Shown: positions 23,620-31,331 of the stretch, in pieces
How the letters are laid out: every line of letters begins with the position of its first letter
Numbering within the stretch: position 1 is the stretch's first letter
Origin: Streptomyces sp. NBC_00554
GTDB taxonomy: Bacteria > Actinomycetota > Actinomycetes > Streptomycetales > Streptomycetaceae
Assembly (NCBI RefSeq): GCF_041431135.1
Contig: NZ_CP107799.1
Span: 5,208,001-5,272,000 of the forward strand
Direction: 5' to 3'
Length of the DNA: 64,000 nucleotides
The notes under the pieces: generated by a model
Told to the model about the DNA's origin: nothing
The model's input: only the letters and a program-made list of their open reading frames with translations
The model's database searches: none
Made by a program: the position numbers and the translations under genes

Positions 23620-24111
23620 TCAGCGGGCGCGGAAGAAGTCGGTGAGGACGCGCGCGCAGTCGTCCGCGAGGACGCCCTCGATCACCTCGGGCCGGTGGTT
23701 GAGACGGCGGTCGCGTACGAGGTCCCAGAGGGAGCCGGCCGCGCCCGCCTTCTCGTCGCGGGCGCCGTAGACCACCCGGTCCACCCGGGACTGCACGAGC
23801 GCGCCCGCGCACATGATGCAGGGCTCCAGGGTGACGACGAGCGTGCACCCGGACAGCCGCCACTCGCCCAGCTTGGCGGCGGCCCTGCGGAGCGCGAGAA
23901 CCTCGGCGTGCGCCGTCGGATCGCCGGTCGCCTCGCGCTCGTTGTGCCCGGTCGCGAGCACCGTCGTACCGTCCGTGGACAGCACGACGGCGCCGACGGG
24001 AACATCCCCGCCCCGGACAGCCAGCTGGGCCTCGTCCAGGGCGAGCCGCATCGCGGCCCGCCAGCGGTCGCGTACCGGATCGGGTTGTGGAGTTTCCTTG
24101 GCTGTGCTCAC
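23620..24111 (-). CDS. tadA: tRNA adenosine(34) deaminase
   Basis: 163 residues. It is a zinc cytidine/adenosine deaminase-fold enzyme: H-A-E at residues 68-70 (His ligand and catalytic Glu) and P-C-x-x-C with the zinc cysteines at 98 and 101. 'GDVPVGAVVL' and the helix after 'DPTAHAEVLALRRAA' are typical. TadA converts A34 to inosine in tRNA-Arg(ACG) and is essential. It is downstream of, and 22 bases from, the TadA-associated gene on the same strand, and a tRNA-Ser gene follows. Confidence 0.95.
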   Translation of the reverse strand: MSTAKETPQPDPVRDRWRAAMRLALDEAQLAVRGGDVPVGAVVLSTDGTTVLATGHNEREATGDPTAHAEVLALRRAAAKLGEWRLSGCTLVVTLEPCIMCAGALVQSRVDRVVYGARDEKAGAAGSLWDLVRDRRLNHRPEVIEGVLADDCARVLTDFFRAR

Positions 24112-24133
24112 CCGGGGAACCTAGCGGAGGAAC

Positions 24134-24676
24134 CTAACGGACGGTCTCAAGGACCTCAGCCGCTCCCAGGGCGTCGGCGATCGTGCTGAGCGCGTCGCCT
24201 TCGTCCAGGGCGAGCAGTTCCTTCTCGCTCACACCGAGGTCGGCGAGGATGTCGCGGTCCCCGACGGGGCTGTGCGACACGGCCTCGCCGGAGGCGGCGG
24301 CTTCCTCGTCCTCCTCGTCGGAGTCCTCGGGTTCACCGTCCTCCGTGCCGTCCAGGTCCAGGGAGTCGAGGTCGGCGACATCGTCGTCGCCGGGCTCCCT
24401 TCCGAGCAGCTCGTCGGTGAGCAGGATCTCGCCGTACGAACTGCGGGCAGCCGCGGCGGCGTCCGAGACGTAGATACGAGGGTCCTCCTCGCCGTCCAGG
24501 CGGAGGACGCCGAACCACGCGTCCTCCTGCTCGATGAGTACGAGTACCGTGTCGGCCTCCTCCGAGGCTTCACGGGCCAGATCCGTCAGATCCGACAGGG
24601 TCTCCACATCGTCCAGCTCTGTGTCGCTCGCTTCCCACCCGTCTTCGGTGCGCGCGAGCAGTGCGGCGAAGTACAC
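24134..24676 (-). CDS. tRNA adenosine deaminase-associated protein
   Basis: 180 residues from GTG 24676, chosen for GGGAG seven to eight bases upstream. The N-terminus 'YFAALLARTEDGWEASDTEL' and 'LVLIEQEDAWFGVLRLDG' mark the actinobacterial family named for its constant place next to tadA. A very acidic low-complexity segment (about 100-140) separates this domain from a short helical C-terminus ('LADLGVSEKELLAL', 'TIADALGAAEVL'). The biochemical role is unknown; gene order suggests a TadA partner or an unrelated conserved neighbour. Confidence 0.88.
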   Translation of the reverse strand: MYFAALLARTEDGWEASDTELDDVETLSDLTDLAREASEEADTVLVLIEQEDAWFGVLRLDGEEDPRIYVSDAAAAARSSYGEILLTDELLGREPGDDDVADLDSLDLDGTEDGEPEDSDEEDEEAAASGEAVSHSPVGDRDILADLGVSEKELLALDEGDALSTIADALGAAEVLETVR

Positions 24677-25055
24677 CGTGACTCTCCCACTGTCATAGGC
24701 GTGCCGGTTGGGGGTCCCCCCGGCGGAGGCTGTGGGCGGGGAGCGTTTCTCCGAGCCCCACCCACTCGGAATCGTGGCAGAAACAGAGCCTTCAGGGGAC
24801 GTCTTCGGCCTGCTGTGTCTGCCTCTTTTGATCGCTAACAGCGGATCGTACGCGGCCGTCGGCACCACGTACGCACCTCCCCGCCTCACGGCGTGGGCGG
24901 CGCGCGGGCGGGTTACCTGCGGATGTCGCGCACCCGCACGGCGTGGCTGCCGGTGAATGGTGCGCAAGCACATGGTGCGGCTGCCGGTGAAGGGCGCGCA
25001 AGCACCTTGCGGGGCCCTCGGCGGATGCTGTGCGCGCGTGGCCGGTGGCTACCGG
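24677..25055. other. 379-bp intergenic region with a short direct repeat
   Basis: No convincing gene on either strand. Two related ~36-bp segments (24934-24968 and 24966-25003) share CGGCTGCCGGTGAA and GCGCAAGCAC. The rest probably holds the promoter of the tadA operon on the left and the 3' end of the small gene on the right. Confidence 0.6.
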
Positions 25056-25253
25056 CTACCAGCGGAACGTGCGCATGCGCATGGCGTGGCGCAGGCGCGC
25101 GGTCTTGGCGCGGCGGGGCTGGACGCGGTCGCGCAGTTCGCGCGCCTCGGCCAGGTCGCGGAGGAACTGGGCGCGGCGCCTGCGGCGCTCGGCGTCCGTC
25201 TCCGGCCGCTCGGGAAACTCCTCTTCCACGTCTCGCACAGGCACACCACCCAA
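25056..25253 (-). CDS. Conserved 65-residue basic protein
   Basis: The peptide has an acidic start ('PVRDVEEEFPERPETD'), then a dense Arg/Ala helix ('AERRRRRAQFLRDLAEAREL') and a basic end ('RVQPRRAKTARLRHAMRMR', then TFRW). This composition, very strong coding bias and the position next to upp fit a small actinobacterial conserved gene. I chose TTG 25253 because GGGAGGG lies seven bases upstream; GTG 25244 and GTG 25238 are alternatives. The helix could bind nucleic acid or ribosomes (inference only). Confidence 0.72.
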   Translation of the reverse strand: MGGVPVRDVEEEFPERPETDAERRRRRAQFLRDLAEARELRDRVQPRRAKTARLRHAMRMRTFRW

Positions 25254-25376
25254 GGTCCGTCCCTCCCACTTTCCCCCTGATGAGCGGTTTGATGCCAGCG
25301 GACGGGTGACGGGGAACGCCGGACCGTACCCGGCGGGACAGTGGCGGGCGCCCGGAGCCCGGTTACTGTTGTGGAC

Positions 25377-26012
25377 ATGCGTCTCCACGTCGTCGACCAC
25401 CCCCTGGTCGCCCATAAGCTCACCACTCTGCGCGACCTTCGCACCGACTCCGCGACCTTCCGGCGGCTCGCCGACGAGCTGGTCACCCTGCTCGCCTACG
25501 AGGCCACCCGGGACGTGCGCACGGAGCAGGTCGACATCGTGACCCCGGTCTCCCCGACCACCGGCGTCAAGCTCTCCTACCCGCGCCCCCTCGTCGTCCC
25601 GATCCTGCGGGCGGGCCTCGGCATGCTCGACGGCATGGTGCGGCTGCTGCCGACCGCCGAGGTGGGCTTCCTGGGCATGGTGCGCGACGAGGAGACGCTC
25701 CAGGCGTCCACGTACGCGACCCGCATGCCGGACGACCTCTCCGGCCGCCAGGTGTACGTCCTCGACCCGATGCTGGCCACCGGCGGCACCCTCGTCGCGG
25801 CGATCCACGAGCTGATCAAGCGCGGCGCCGACGACGTCACCGCCGTGGTGCTCCTCGCCGCCCCCGAGGGCGTCGAGCTCATGGAGCGCGAGCTGGCGGG
25901 CACGCCGGTGACGGTCGTGACCGCGTCGGTGGATGAGCGGCTCAACGAGCACGGCTACATCGTGCCGGGCCTCGGGGACGCGGGGGACCGGATGTACGGG
26001 GCTGCCGAGTAG
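25377..26012 (+). CDS. upp: Uracil phosphoribosyltransferase
   Basis: 211 residues from ATG 25377. It converts uracil and PRPP to UMP in pyrimidine salvage. Visible signatures are '[13 protein letters not shown]' at the start, '[14 protein letters not shown]' (uracil and flexible-loop region), '[12 protein letters not shown]', the PRPP loop '[14 protein letters not shown]' and the C-terminal '[15 protein letters not shown]'. Length is standard for the family. It appears to be a single-gene unit, with a hairpin shared with the convergent gene after it. Confidence 0.97.
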   Translation: MRLHVVDHPLVAHKLTTLRDLRTDSATFRRLADELVTLLAYEATRDVRTEQVDIVTPVSPTTGVKLSYPRPLVVPILRAGLGMLDGMVRLLPTAEVGFLGMVRDEETLQASTYATRMPDDLSGRQVYVLDPMLATGGTLVAAIHELIKRGADDVTAVVLLAAPEGVELMERELAGTPVTVVTASVDERLNEHGYIVPGLGDAGDRMYGAAE

Positions 26013-26029
26013 GGACGTACGGGCTTACG

Positions 26030-26055
26030 TACGTAGGCACCTACGGGCCTACGTA
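26030..26055. terminator. Bidirectional hairpin between upp and the LytR_C gene
   Basis: TACGTAGGC (26030-26038) pairs with GCCTACGTA (26047-26055) around an eight-base loop. It lies between two convergent genes and is embedded in repeated TACG units. Confidence 0.7.
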
Positions 26056-26065
26056 CGCAGGGACT

Positions 26066-26740
26066 TCAGCAGCTGTTCTTCGTGGCGGAGGGCGTCGGCT
26101 GGGGCTGGGCCAGGACGGCCAGCGCCTTGGCGGCGTCCTCCTTCGTTGTCAGGTTCTTGAAGCCGGTGCCGATGATCAGGTCGACCTGGTCGGCCTTCGC
26201 GCGGCCGTCGGTCTTCAGCTGGGCGCCGGAGAGCTGGGTGTTGAGCACCGGCAGCGCGGCCTGGGCGGCCGTCTTCGCGCCGAGCAGTATCCCCGCGCCC
26301 TCGACCTTCTTGTCGTACGTGTCCGTCGCGTTGCCCACGTCGCCGATCCGGAAGCCACGTTTCTTCAGCTCGTCGGCGGTCTCCTTGGCGAGCCCGCTGC
26401 GGGGCGTGGCGTTGAAGACGTTGACGGTGATCTGGCCGGGCTTGGGGAGGGCCTTGGCCTTGGCTGCGGTGGAGGTCGTCGACGTCGCGGAAGCGGTGGC
26501 CGAAGGGCTTGCCTTCGACGTGCAGTCCGCCTTCGGGCCCGCCGCCGCGGCCTTGTCGCCGCCGCCCGTGAAGACGTCGATGAGCTGGAGGGTTCCCCAC
26601 CCGATCAGCCCGAGCGCGGTGACGGAGGCGAGGACCAGGAACGCGAGCCTGCGACGCCCCCGGGGTCGGCGCATCCGCGGGTATTTGTCCCCCGTGATCC
26701 GGTACTGGCCGCCCATGCCAGGGGGAGTGAGCATGCTCAT
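26066..26740 (-). CDS. LytR C-terminal-domain membrane protein
   Basis: 224 residues. A short cytosolic start with basic residues (MRRPRGRRR) is followed by one membrane helix (about 32-52), a Ser/Thr/Ala-rich linker and a LytR_C domain: 'GQITVNVFNATPRSGLAKET' , 'LKKRGFRIGDVGNA' and 'GAKTAAQAALPVL' then 'VDLIIGTGFKNL'. LytR_C domains often follow LCP wall-polymer ligases but also occur alone, as here, and face the cell wall. It probably takes part in envelope assembly. ATG 26734 is an equal start candidate. Confidence 0.9.
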   Translation of the reverse strand: MSMLTPPGMGGQYRITGDKYPRMRRPRGRRRLAFLVLASVTALGLIGWGTLQLIDVFTGGGDKAAAAGPKADCTSKASPSATASATSTTSTAAKAKALPKPGQITVNVFNATPRSGLAKETADELKKRGFRIGDVGNATDTYDKKVEGAGILLGAKTAAQAALPVLNTQLSGAQLKTDGRAKADQVDLIIGTGFKNLTTKEDAAKALAVLAQPQPTPSATKNSC

Positions 26741-26900
26741 GGGCGCAGCGTAGTGCGCCGCGGCGACGATAACTACTAGATGATCATTGTCCCGCGCTCA
26801 GTCCAACCCGAAAGGGTCAACAAAGCGGTGCCGGACCGGGTGCCGGTTCCGATTCGGTCCGGTTGTCCGTCCCGATTCGGGCCGGGTGCCGGGCCGGGTG

Positions 26901-27197
26901 TCAGCCCAGTTCCAGGACGCGCGCGTGCAGCACCTGGCGCTGCTGGAGCGCCGCGCGGACGGCGCGGTGCAGGCCGTCCTCCAGGTACAGGTCGCCCTGC
27001 CACTTCACGACGTGCGCGAAGAGGTCGCCGTAGAACGTGGAGTCCTCGGCGAGCAGCGTTTCCAGGTCGAGCTGGCCCTTGGTCGTCACCAGCTGATCGA
27101 GGCGGACCGGGCGCGGCGCGACATCCGCCCACTGCCGGGTGCTTTCCCGGCCGTGGTCGGGGTACGGCCGGCCGTTTCCGATGCGCTTGAAGATCAC
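26901..27197 (-). CDS. Conserved actinobacterial protein, VapB-like annotation in relatives
   Basis: 98 residues beginning MIFKRIGNGRPYPDHGRES. The sequence is of a strongly conserved actinobacterial family that, as I recall, is often labelled a VapB-type antitoxin. Features are 'VRLDQLVTTKGQLDLETLL', 'AEDSTFYGDLFAHVVKWQG' and a terminal helix 'DGLHRAVRAALQQRQVLHAR'. No PIN-domain toxin is adjacent, so the antitoxin label is doubtful; conservation at a fixed place suggests a housekeeping role. It is divergent from the HerA-like ATPase. Confidence 0.82.
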   Translation of the reverse strand: MIFKRIGNGRPYPDHGRESTRQWADVAPRPVRLDQLVTTKGQLDLETLLAEDSTFYGDLFAHVVKWQGDLYLEDGLHRAVRAALQQRQVLHARVLELG

Positions 27198-27302
27198 ACG
27201 GAAAGCCTACCGGTCAAGACGTTCCGGGCGCAGCCTTGGCGGCGGAGTGCGACGCTGGAAAAGACGCCTTAAATCAGGGCAAACCGGGAACAGGGGCCTG
27301 AT

Positions 27303-29000
27303 ATGAGTGACAGCGAGACCGTACCTGCGGCCACTGCCGGGACCACGTCCGCGGCCGCCGCTGCTCAGACGGCGGGGAGCGCTCCCGCGACGGGCGGCAA
27401 CTCCCCCGAGGTGATCGGCAGCGCCGTCGCTCTCCCCAAGGAAGTCCTGGAGATCGCCTCCGGGTATGCCTTCTCGGGGCCCGCCCTCGATCTCGGTGCC
27501 CTGCTCTGGGACGCGCGGTGCCTGCCGGACGTACAGATCCGCATCCCGCTTCCGATGCTGAACCGGCACGGTCTCGTCGCCGGCGCCACCGGTACCGGCA
27601 AGACCAAGACCCTCCAGCTCGTCGCCGAGCAGCTGTCGGCGCAGGGTGTGCCCGTTTTTCTCGCCGACATCAAGGGCGATGTCTCCGGGATCTCCGCGCC
27701 CGGTGTCCCGAACGACAAGGTTCAGGGGCGGGCCGCCGATGTGCATCAGGAGTGGGTGGCGACCGGGTTTCCGAGTGAGTTCTATGCGCTTGGAGGGATG
27801 GGGCACGGCATCCCCGTACGGGCCACGATCACGAGCTTCGGGCCGGTGCTGCTTTCCAAGGTGCTCCAGCTGAACCAGACCCAGGAGCAGTCGCTCGGGC
27901 TGATCTTCCATTACGCCGACCAGAAGGGCCTGGAGCTCGTCGATCTGAAGGACCTTCGCGCGGTCGTCACCTTTCTGACCTCGGACGAGGGCAAGGCGGA
28001 GCTGAAGGGGATCGGCGGGCTCTCGACCGCGACGGCGGGGGTGATCCTGCGGTCCCTCACCGCCTTCGAGGCGCAGGGCATGAGCCCCTTCTTCGGGGAG
28101 CCGGAGTTCAACACGGGTGAGCTGTTGCGGGTGGCGGGGGACGGGCGGGGTGTTGTGTCCGTGCTGGAGCTGCCTGAGGTGCAGGACAAGCCGCAGCTCT
28201 TCTCGACGTTTTTGATGTGGCTGCTTGCCGATCTGTTTCACGACCTTCCTGAGGTCGGCGACTCCGAGAAGCCGAAGCTCGTGTTCTTTTTCGACGAGGC
28301 CCACCTTCTTTTCAACGATGCGTCGAAGGCCTTCCTGGACTCCATCACGCAGACCGTCCGCCTCATTCGCTCGAAAGGGGTCGGCGTCTTCTTCGTGACG
28401 CAGACCCCGAAGGACGTCCCCGCCGATGTTCTCGGCCAGCTCGGCAACCGCGTCCAGCACGCGTTGCGGGCCTTCACACCGGACGACCAGAAGGCGCTGA
28501 AGGCCACGGTGAAGACCTTCCCGAATTCGCCGTACGACCTTGAGGAGGTCCTCACCGGGCTCGGCACCGGCGAGGCCGTGATCACCGTACTGAGCGAGAA
28601 GGGTGCGCCCACGCCGGTCGCGGTGACTCGGCTGCGGGCGCCGGAGTCGCTGATGGGGCCCGTCGACGCGGGGGCGCTCGACGCGGCCGTGAAGGGGTCG
28701 TCGTTGTACGGGCGGTATGCGCAGGCGGTGGATCGTGAGTCCGCGTACGAGAAGCTCACGGTGGCGGAGGCTGCGCGTGCGTCTGCGGCGGCGGGGCAGT
28801 CTGCCTCGCGTGAGCCGGCGGCTCCCGGAGCCGCGTCGGCGCCCGCCAAGGGGCGGGGTAAGGCTCCCAAGGAGGATGCCTCCGTTGTCGAGCAGGTCGT
28901 TGGCAGCGGCATGTTCAAGTCGCTTGCGCGGTCGGTGGGGACGCAGATCGGGCGGGAGATCACTCGGTCGTTGTTCGGGACGGCTCGGCGTAAGCGGTAG
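27303..29000 (+). CDS. HerA-like (DUF853) ATPase
   Basis: 565 residues from ATG 27303. FtsK/HerA-type P-loop ATPase: an Ala-rich leader, Walker A 'GATGTGKTKTL' at about 94-104, 'VPVFLADIKGDVSGI', Walker B 'FFFDEAHLLF' and arginine-finger region 'FVTQTPKDVPADVLGQLGNRVQHALRAFTPDDQ' (given in part). A Lys/Arg-rich tail ('RSVGTQIGREITRSLFG', 'TARRKR') may bind nucleic acid. HerA proteins pump DNA, in archaea with NurA; bacterial DUF853 members lack a known partner, and no NurA-like gene is adjacent. It is followed by a terminator. Confidence 0.93.
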   Translation: MSDSETVPAATAGTTSAAAAAQTAGSAPATGGNSPEVIGSAVALPKEVLEIASGYAFSGPALDLGALLWDARCLPDVQIRIPLPMLNRHGLVAGATGTGKTKTLQLVAEQLSAQGVPVFLADIKGDVSGISAPGVPNDKVQGRAADVHQEWVATGFPSEFYALGGMGHGIPVRATITSFGPVLLSKVLQLNQTQEQSLGLIFHYADQKGLELVDLKDLRAVVTFLTSDEGKAELKGIGGLSTATAGVILRSLTAFEAQGMSPFFGEPEFNTGELLRVAGDGRGVVSVLELPEVQDKPQLFSTFLMWLLADLFHDLPEVGDSEKPKLVFFFDEAHLLFNDASKAFLDSITQTVRLIRSKGVGVFFVTQTPKDVPADVLGQLGNRVQHALRAFTPDDQKALKATVKTFPNSPYDLEEVLTGLGTGEAVITVLSEKGAPTPVAVTRLRAPESLMGPVDAGALDAAVKGSSLYGRYAQAVDRESAYEKLTVAEAARASAAAGQSASREPAAPGAASAPAKGRGKAPKEDASVVEQVVGSGMFKSLARSVGTQIGREITRSLFGTARRKR

Positions 29001-29026
29001 GGCTGCCGGCCCGGGTCGCCGTGCGG

Positions 29027-29053
29027 GGTGGCCGCCCCGGGAGGGCGGCCACC
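29027..29053. terminator. Hairpin terminator after the HerA-like gene
   Basis: GGTGGCCGCCC (29027-29037) and GGGCGGCCACC (29043-29053) pair perfectly around five bases, followed by TTT on the plus strand. It also ends the small minus-strand gene that starts at 29210. Confidence 0.85.
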
Positions 29054-29060
29054 TTTCTGG

Positions 29061-29210
29061 TTAGTCGGTTCCGGTCTTCTTCGGGGCAGGAACCTCGGAA
29101 CTCAGTGGTTTCTGGTCGGCCGGGCCTCGGCGGGGTTCCGGCTTGGGTGCGTTGCGTACGGCGTCTGCGCGCAGCAGGGCGCGCAGGACCGCGTACGGGT
29201 CCTTGGGCAT
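29061..29210 (-). CDS. 49-residue conserved protein
   Basis: ATG 29210 with AAGGA seven bases upstream opens 49 codons to TAA 29063-29061. The peptide is a short helix ('MPKDPYAVLRALLRADAVRN') followed by a Pro/Lys-rich tail ('PKPEPRRGPADQKPLSSEV', ending KKTGTD). Coding bias is strong and the design, one amphipathic helix with a disordered basic tail, is plausible for a protein- or RNA-binding accessory. It is 51 bases downstream of the secreted-protein gene, so they may be co-transcribed. Function unknown. Confidence 0.65.
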   Translation of the reverse strand: MPKDPYAVLRALLRADAVRNAPKPEPRRGPADQKPLSSEVPAPKKTGTD

Positions 29211-29261
29211 GGGGGTGTCCTTGTGGTCGCTGGTGAGTTACGGGTCCGGAGGCCGGGTCCG

Positions 29262-29564
29262 TCAGCAGCGCAGGACCATGCAGCGCAGCGCGTGCAGGGT
29301 GGGCGAGGGGGTCGGCGGGGCGGGTGCGGGGGCGGTGTGCGGCCTCGGGTCCGGGTGCTCCGACCTGGCACGGGGTGCTGGGCGCAGGGGGGTTACGGGG
29401 CGGTGTCCCTGGCGGGCGGGTGGGCGCAGGGCCGTGTCGAGTACGTCGTGTTCGGTGGCCGGGGCCTCCGTGGTGACCGTGGTGGGGGTCGCGGTGAGCG
29501 CGGCGGGGTGCGGGGTGGTCGCGAGGATCGCGACGACCAGGAGGACCAGCACCCGTAGCTTCAT
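29262..29564 (-). CDS. Small secreted Pro/Arg-rich protein
   Basis: 100 residues. The N-terminus (MKLRVLVLLVVAILATTPHP) is a good signal peptide with probable cleavage near residue 23. The mature part is Pro/Arg/Thr-rich and ends in 'LHALRCMVLRC', with two cysteines near the very end. No fold is recognised. It is probably secreted; the terminal cysteines might form a disulphide loop. It shares strand and probably transcript with the 49-residue gene. Confidence 0.6.
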   Translation of the reverse strand: MKLRVLVLLVVAILATTPHPAALTATPTTVTTEAPATEHDVLDTALRPPARQGHRPVTPLRPAPRARSEHPDPRPHTAPAPAPPTPSPTLHALRCMVLRC

Positions 29565-29682
29565 GTCACGTCATGTCCCCGTCGGGGGCCGGTGGTTCAT
29601 CTGGTGGGGGTGAGATCCGCCCTCTTGGCGTATGGGGCGGGCGTGGAGTTGACGGCGTGCGGTGCGTGTGTGCGTTGGGGCG

Positions 29683-30279
29683 TCAGGCGGTGCGGGGGAC
29701 GTAGTGGGCGCGGTTGCGGATCCGGAACGCGGTGATGATCTCGGTGATGCCGACCGCGAGGAGCCAGCAGCCGCCCACCAGGGTGAGGACCGCGACCGAC
29801 TCGAAGGGCGACACGATCAGGACGATCCCGGCGAGGAAGCTCACGATGCCCAGGAAGATCTGCCAGCCACGGGCCGGTGCGCCCGGGTCGGAGGCGGCGG
29901 CCAGGGTCTGGGTGATCCCGCGGAACAGCCAGCCGATGCCGATCCACAGGGCGAGTAGCAGGATCGACTGCATCGCGCCTCGGAAGCAGAACAGGCCCAG
30001 CAGAATGGACAGGGTGCCGCTGATGAAGGCCATCACCCGGAGAGACGTCGCCACGTGTGTGCCGAAGGCGGCGACCAGTTGCAGCACGCCGCTGAAGAGC
30101 AGGTAGAGGCCGAAGAGGACGCCTGCCGCCCGGAGTGAGGCGCCCGGCCAGACCAGCACCATGACGCCCAGCGCGAGGGCCGCGATTCCGGCTACCAGGA
30201 CCGCTTGCCAGGCGCTGCGGGTGAGGAGGTGCAGGGGGCCTTCGAGGGGGGTGGGGGGCGCGTCTCTTTCCTCGGTCAT
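29683..30279 (-). CDS. HdeD-family membrane protein (DUF308)
   Basis: 198 residues with six membrane helices in three pairs of about 55 residues each: 'AWQAVLVAGIAALALGVMVL', 'GVLFGLYLLFSGVLQLVAAF', 'VMAFISGTLSILLGLFCF', 'SILLLALWIGIGWLFRGI', 'FLGIVSFLAGIVLIVSPF' and 'LVGGCWLLAVGITEIITAF'. The repeated GxxxLxxGxxxLxxP pattern is the HdeD/DUF308 signature. In enteric bacteria HdeD helps survive acid; in actinomycetes the role is unknown. It ends in a basic tail. The region upstream holds an inverted-repeat element. Confidence 0.92.
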   Translation of the reverse strand: MTEERDAPPTPLEGPLHLLTRSAWQAVLVAGIAALALGVMVLVWPGASLRAAGVLFGLYLLFSGVLQLVAAFGTHVATSLRVMAFISGTLSILLGLFCFRGAMQSILLLALWIGIGWLFRGITQTLAAASDPGAPARGWQIFLGIVSFLAGIVLIVSPFESVAVLTLVGGCWLLAVGITEIITAFRIRNRAHYVPRTA

Positions 30280-30418
30280 GTCTCATGCTCGCGACGGCTT
30301 GAGGGGGCTTGCCACCGGGGTGGTCCGAGTGGTGTACGCGGCGGGCGCTGGCGGTGGACGCGGCGGGTGCTGCCGGTGGACGCCGCGGGTGCTGCCGGTG
30401 GGTGGGTCGGGGGCGCGC

Positions 30419-30510
30419 CGGTACATCCGCCCGCATCCGAACGGATCGACTGTGGGTGATTGGTGAACCTGTGTTCCGGATCCGTTCGGATGCGGGCATT
30501 TGATGTACCG
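30419..30510. repeat. Inverted-repeat element, copy 1
   Basis: Arms 30419-30447 and 30479-30510 pair over about 28 bp with one asymmetry: the left arm reads GTACATCCGCCCG, the right arm (as its complement) GTACATCAAATGCCCG. The loop is about 31 bases. The same ends with the same asymmetry occur at 57305-57419 in the opposite orientation. It lies between the HdeD and HhH-GPD genes, next to GGTGCTGCCGGTGGACGC repeats. Confidence 0.8.
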
Positions 30511-30559
30511 ACACGCCCCCTTCCGTCGTCGGCCGGCTGCGGGGGCGTGGGGGCGTGCG

Positions 30560-31153
30560 TTATTTGCCGGAAGCCTTTGCTGCCTTTGCCGCTGCCTTCA
30601 TCTCCTGTTTGTGGGCTCGGACCTTGGTCAGGGAGTCGGGGCCCGTGATGTCGGCCACTGAGCGGAAGGAGTTCTGTTCGCCGTAGGGGCCCGCGGACTC
30701 GCGCCAGCCCTTGGGGTGTACGCCGAGTTGTTTGCCCAGGAGGGCCAGGAAGATCTGGGCCTTCTGGGGGCCGAAGCCGGGGAGATCCTTGAGGCGTTGG
30801 AGGAGTTCGTCGCCTGTGGTGGCGTCTTTCCAGACGGTGGCGGCGTCTCCGTCGTAGTGCTCCACGAGGTACTGGCACAGCTGCTGGATGCGCTTGGCCA
30901 TGGAGCCGGGGTAGCGGTGTACGGCCGGCTTGGTGGAGAGGATGGTGGCGAAGGCCTCCGGGGCGTACGTGGCGATCTCGTGGGCGTCCAGGTCGTCCCG
31001 GCCCATGCGCTGGGCGATCGTGTACGGGCCCGCGAACGCCCACTCCATCGGAACCTGCTGGTCCAGGAGCATCCCGACGAGGGCGGCGAGCGGACTGCGT
31101 CCGAGGAGTTCGTCGGCTTCGGGCTGCTGGGCCAGGTGAAGGGTCGCGTCCAT
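30560..31153 (-). CDS. HhH-GPD family base-excision-repair-like protein
   Basis: 197 residues from ATG 31153. The middle has the helix-hairpin-helix 'LKDLPGFGPQKAQIFLALLG', as in endonuclease III and MutY relatives, preceded by 'LVGMLLDQQVPMEWAFAGPY', which resembles their first helices. The catalytic Lys/Asp arrangement of EndoIII and the iron-sulphur cysteines are not evident, matching a small actinobacterial HhH-GPD family of undefined activity. The C-terminus is Lys/Ala-rich. It may process damaged bases or only bind DNA. It stands alone, divergent from the acylase gene. Confidence 0.88.
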   Translation of the reverse strand: MDATLHLAQQPEADELLGRSPLAALVGMLLDQQVPMEWAFAGPYTIAQRMGRDDLDAHEIATYAPEAFATILSTKPAVHRYPGSMAKRIQQLCQYLVEHYDGDAATVWKDATTGDELLQRLKDLPGFGPQKAQIFLALLGKQLGVHPKGWRESAGPYGEQNSFRSVADITGPDSLTKVRAHKQEMKAAAKAAKASGK

Positions 31154-31294
31154 GGACCGATGATCCCGCTTACGGGGGCAGGTCGCGCGCCAGTAGCCCA
31201 GTGTGTGCATCCGTCGGCAGGACCGCGCCCTCCCAGCCGTGCCCCTGGTTCATGCCGTCTCCGCCCCTCCCGTACGATTTCTCCCCAAGGGAAG

Positions 31295-31313
31295 TTAGGT
31301 TAGCCTAACCTGG
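31295..31313 (+). promoter_or_regulatory. Iron box (IdeR/DmdR-type operator)
   Basis: TTAGGTTAGCCTAACCTGG matches 17 of 19 bases of the actinobacterial iron-box consensus TTAGGTTAGSCTAACCTAA, with perfect symmetry over 15 bases. It ends 18 bases before the acylase start, so iron-bound DmdR would repress the acylase-acetyltransferase operon. Confidence 0.88.
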
Positions 31314-31331
31314 AGTTAGTGGGGATTTGCC

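Noticed and set aside
26901-27197. VapBC toxin-antitoxin locus
   Set aside because: No PIN-domain toxin beside the VapB-like gene; it looks like a conserved stand-alone gene.
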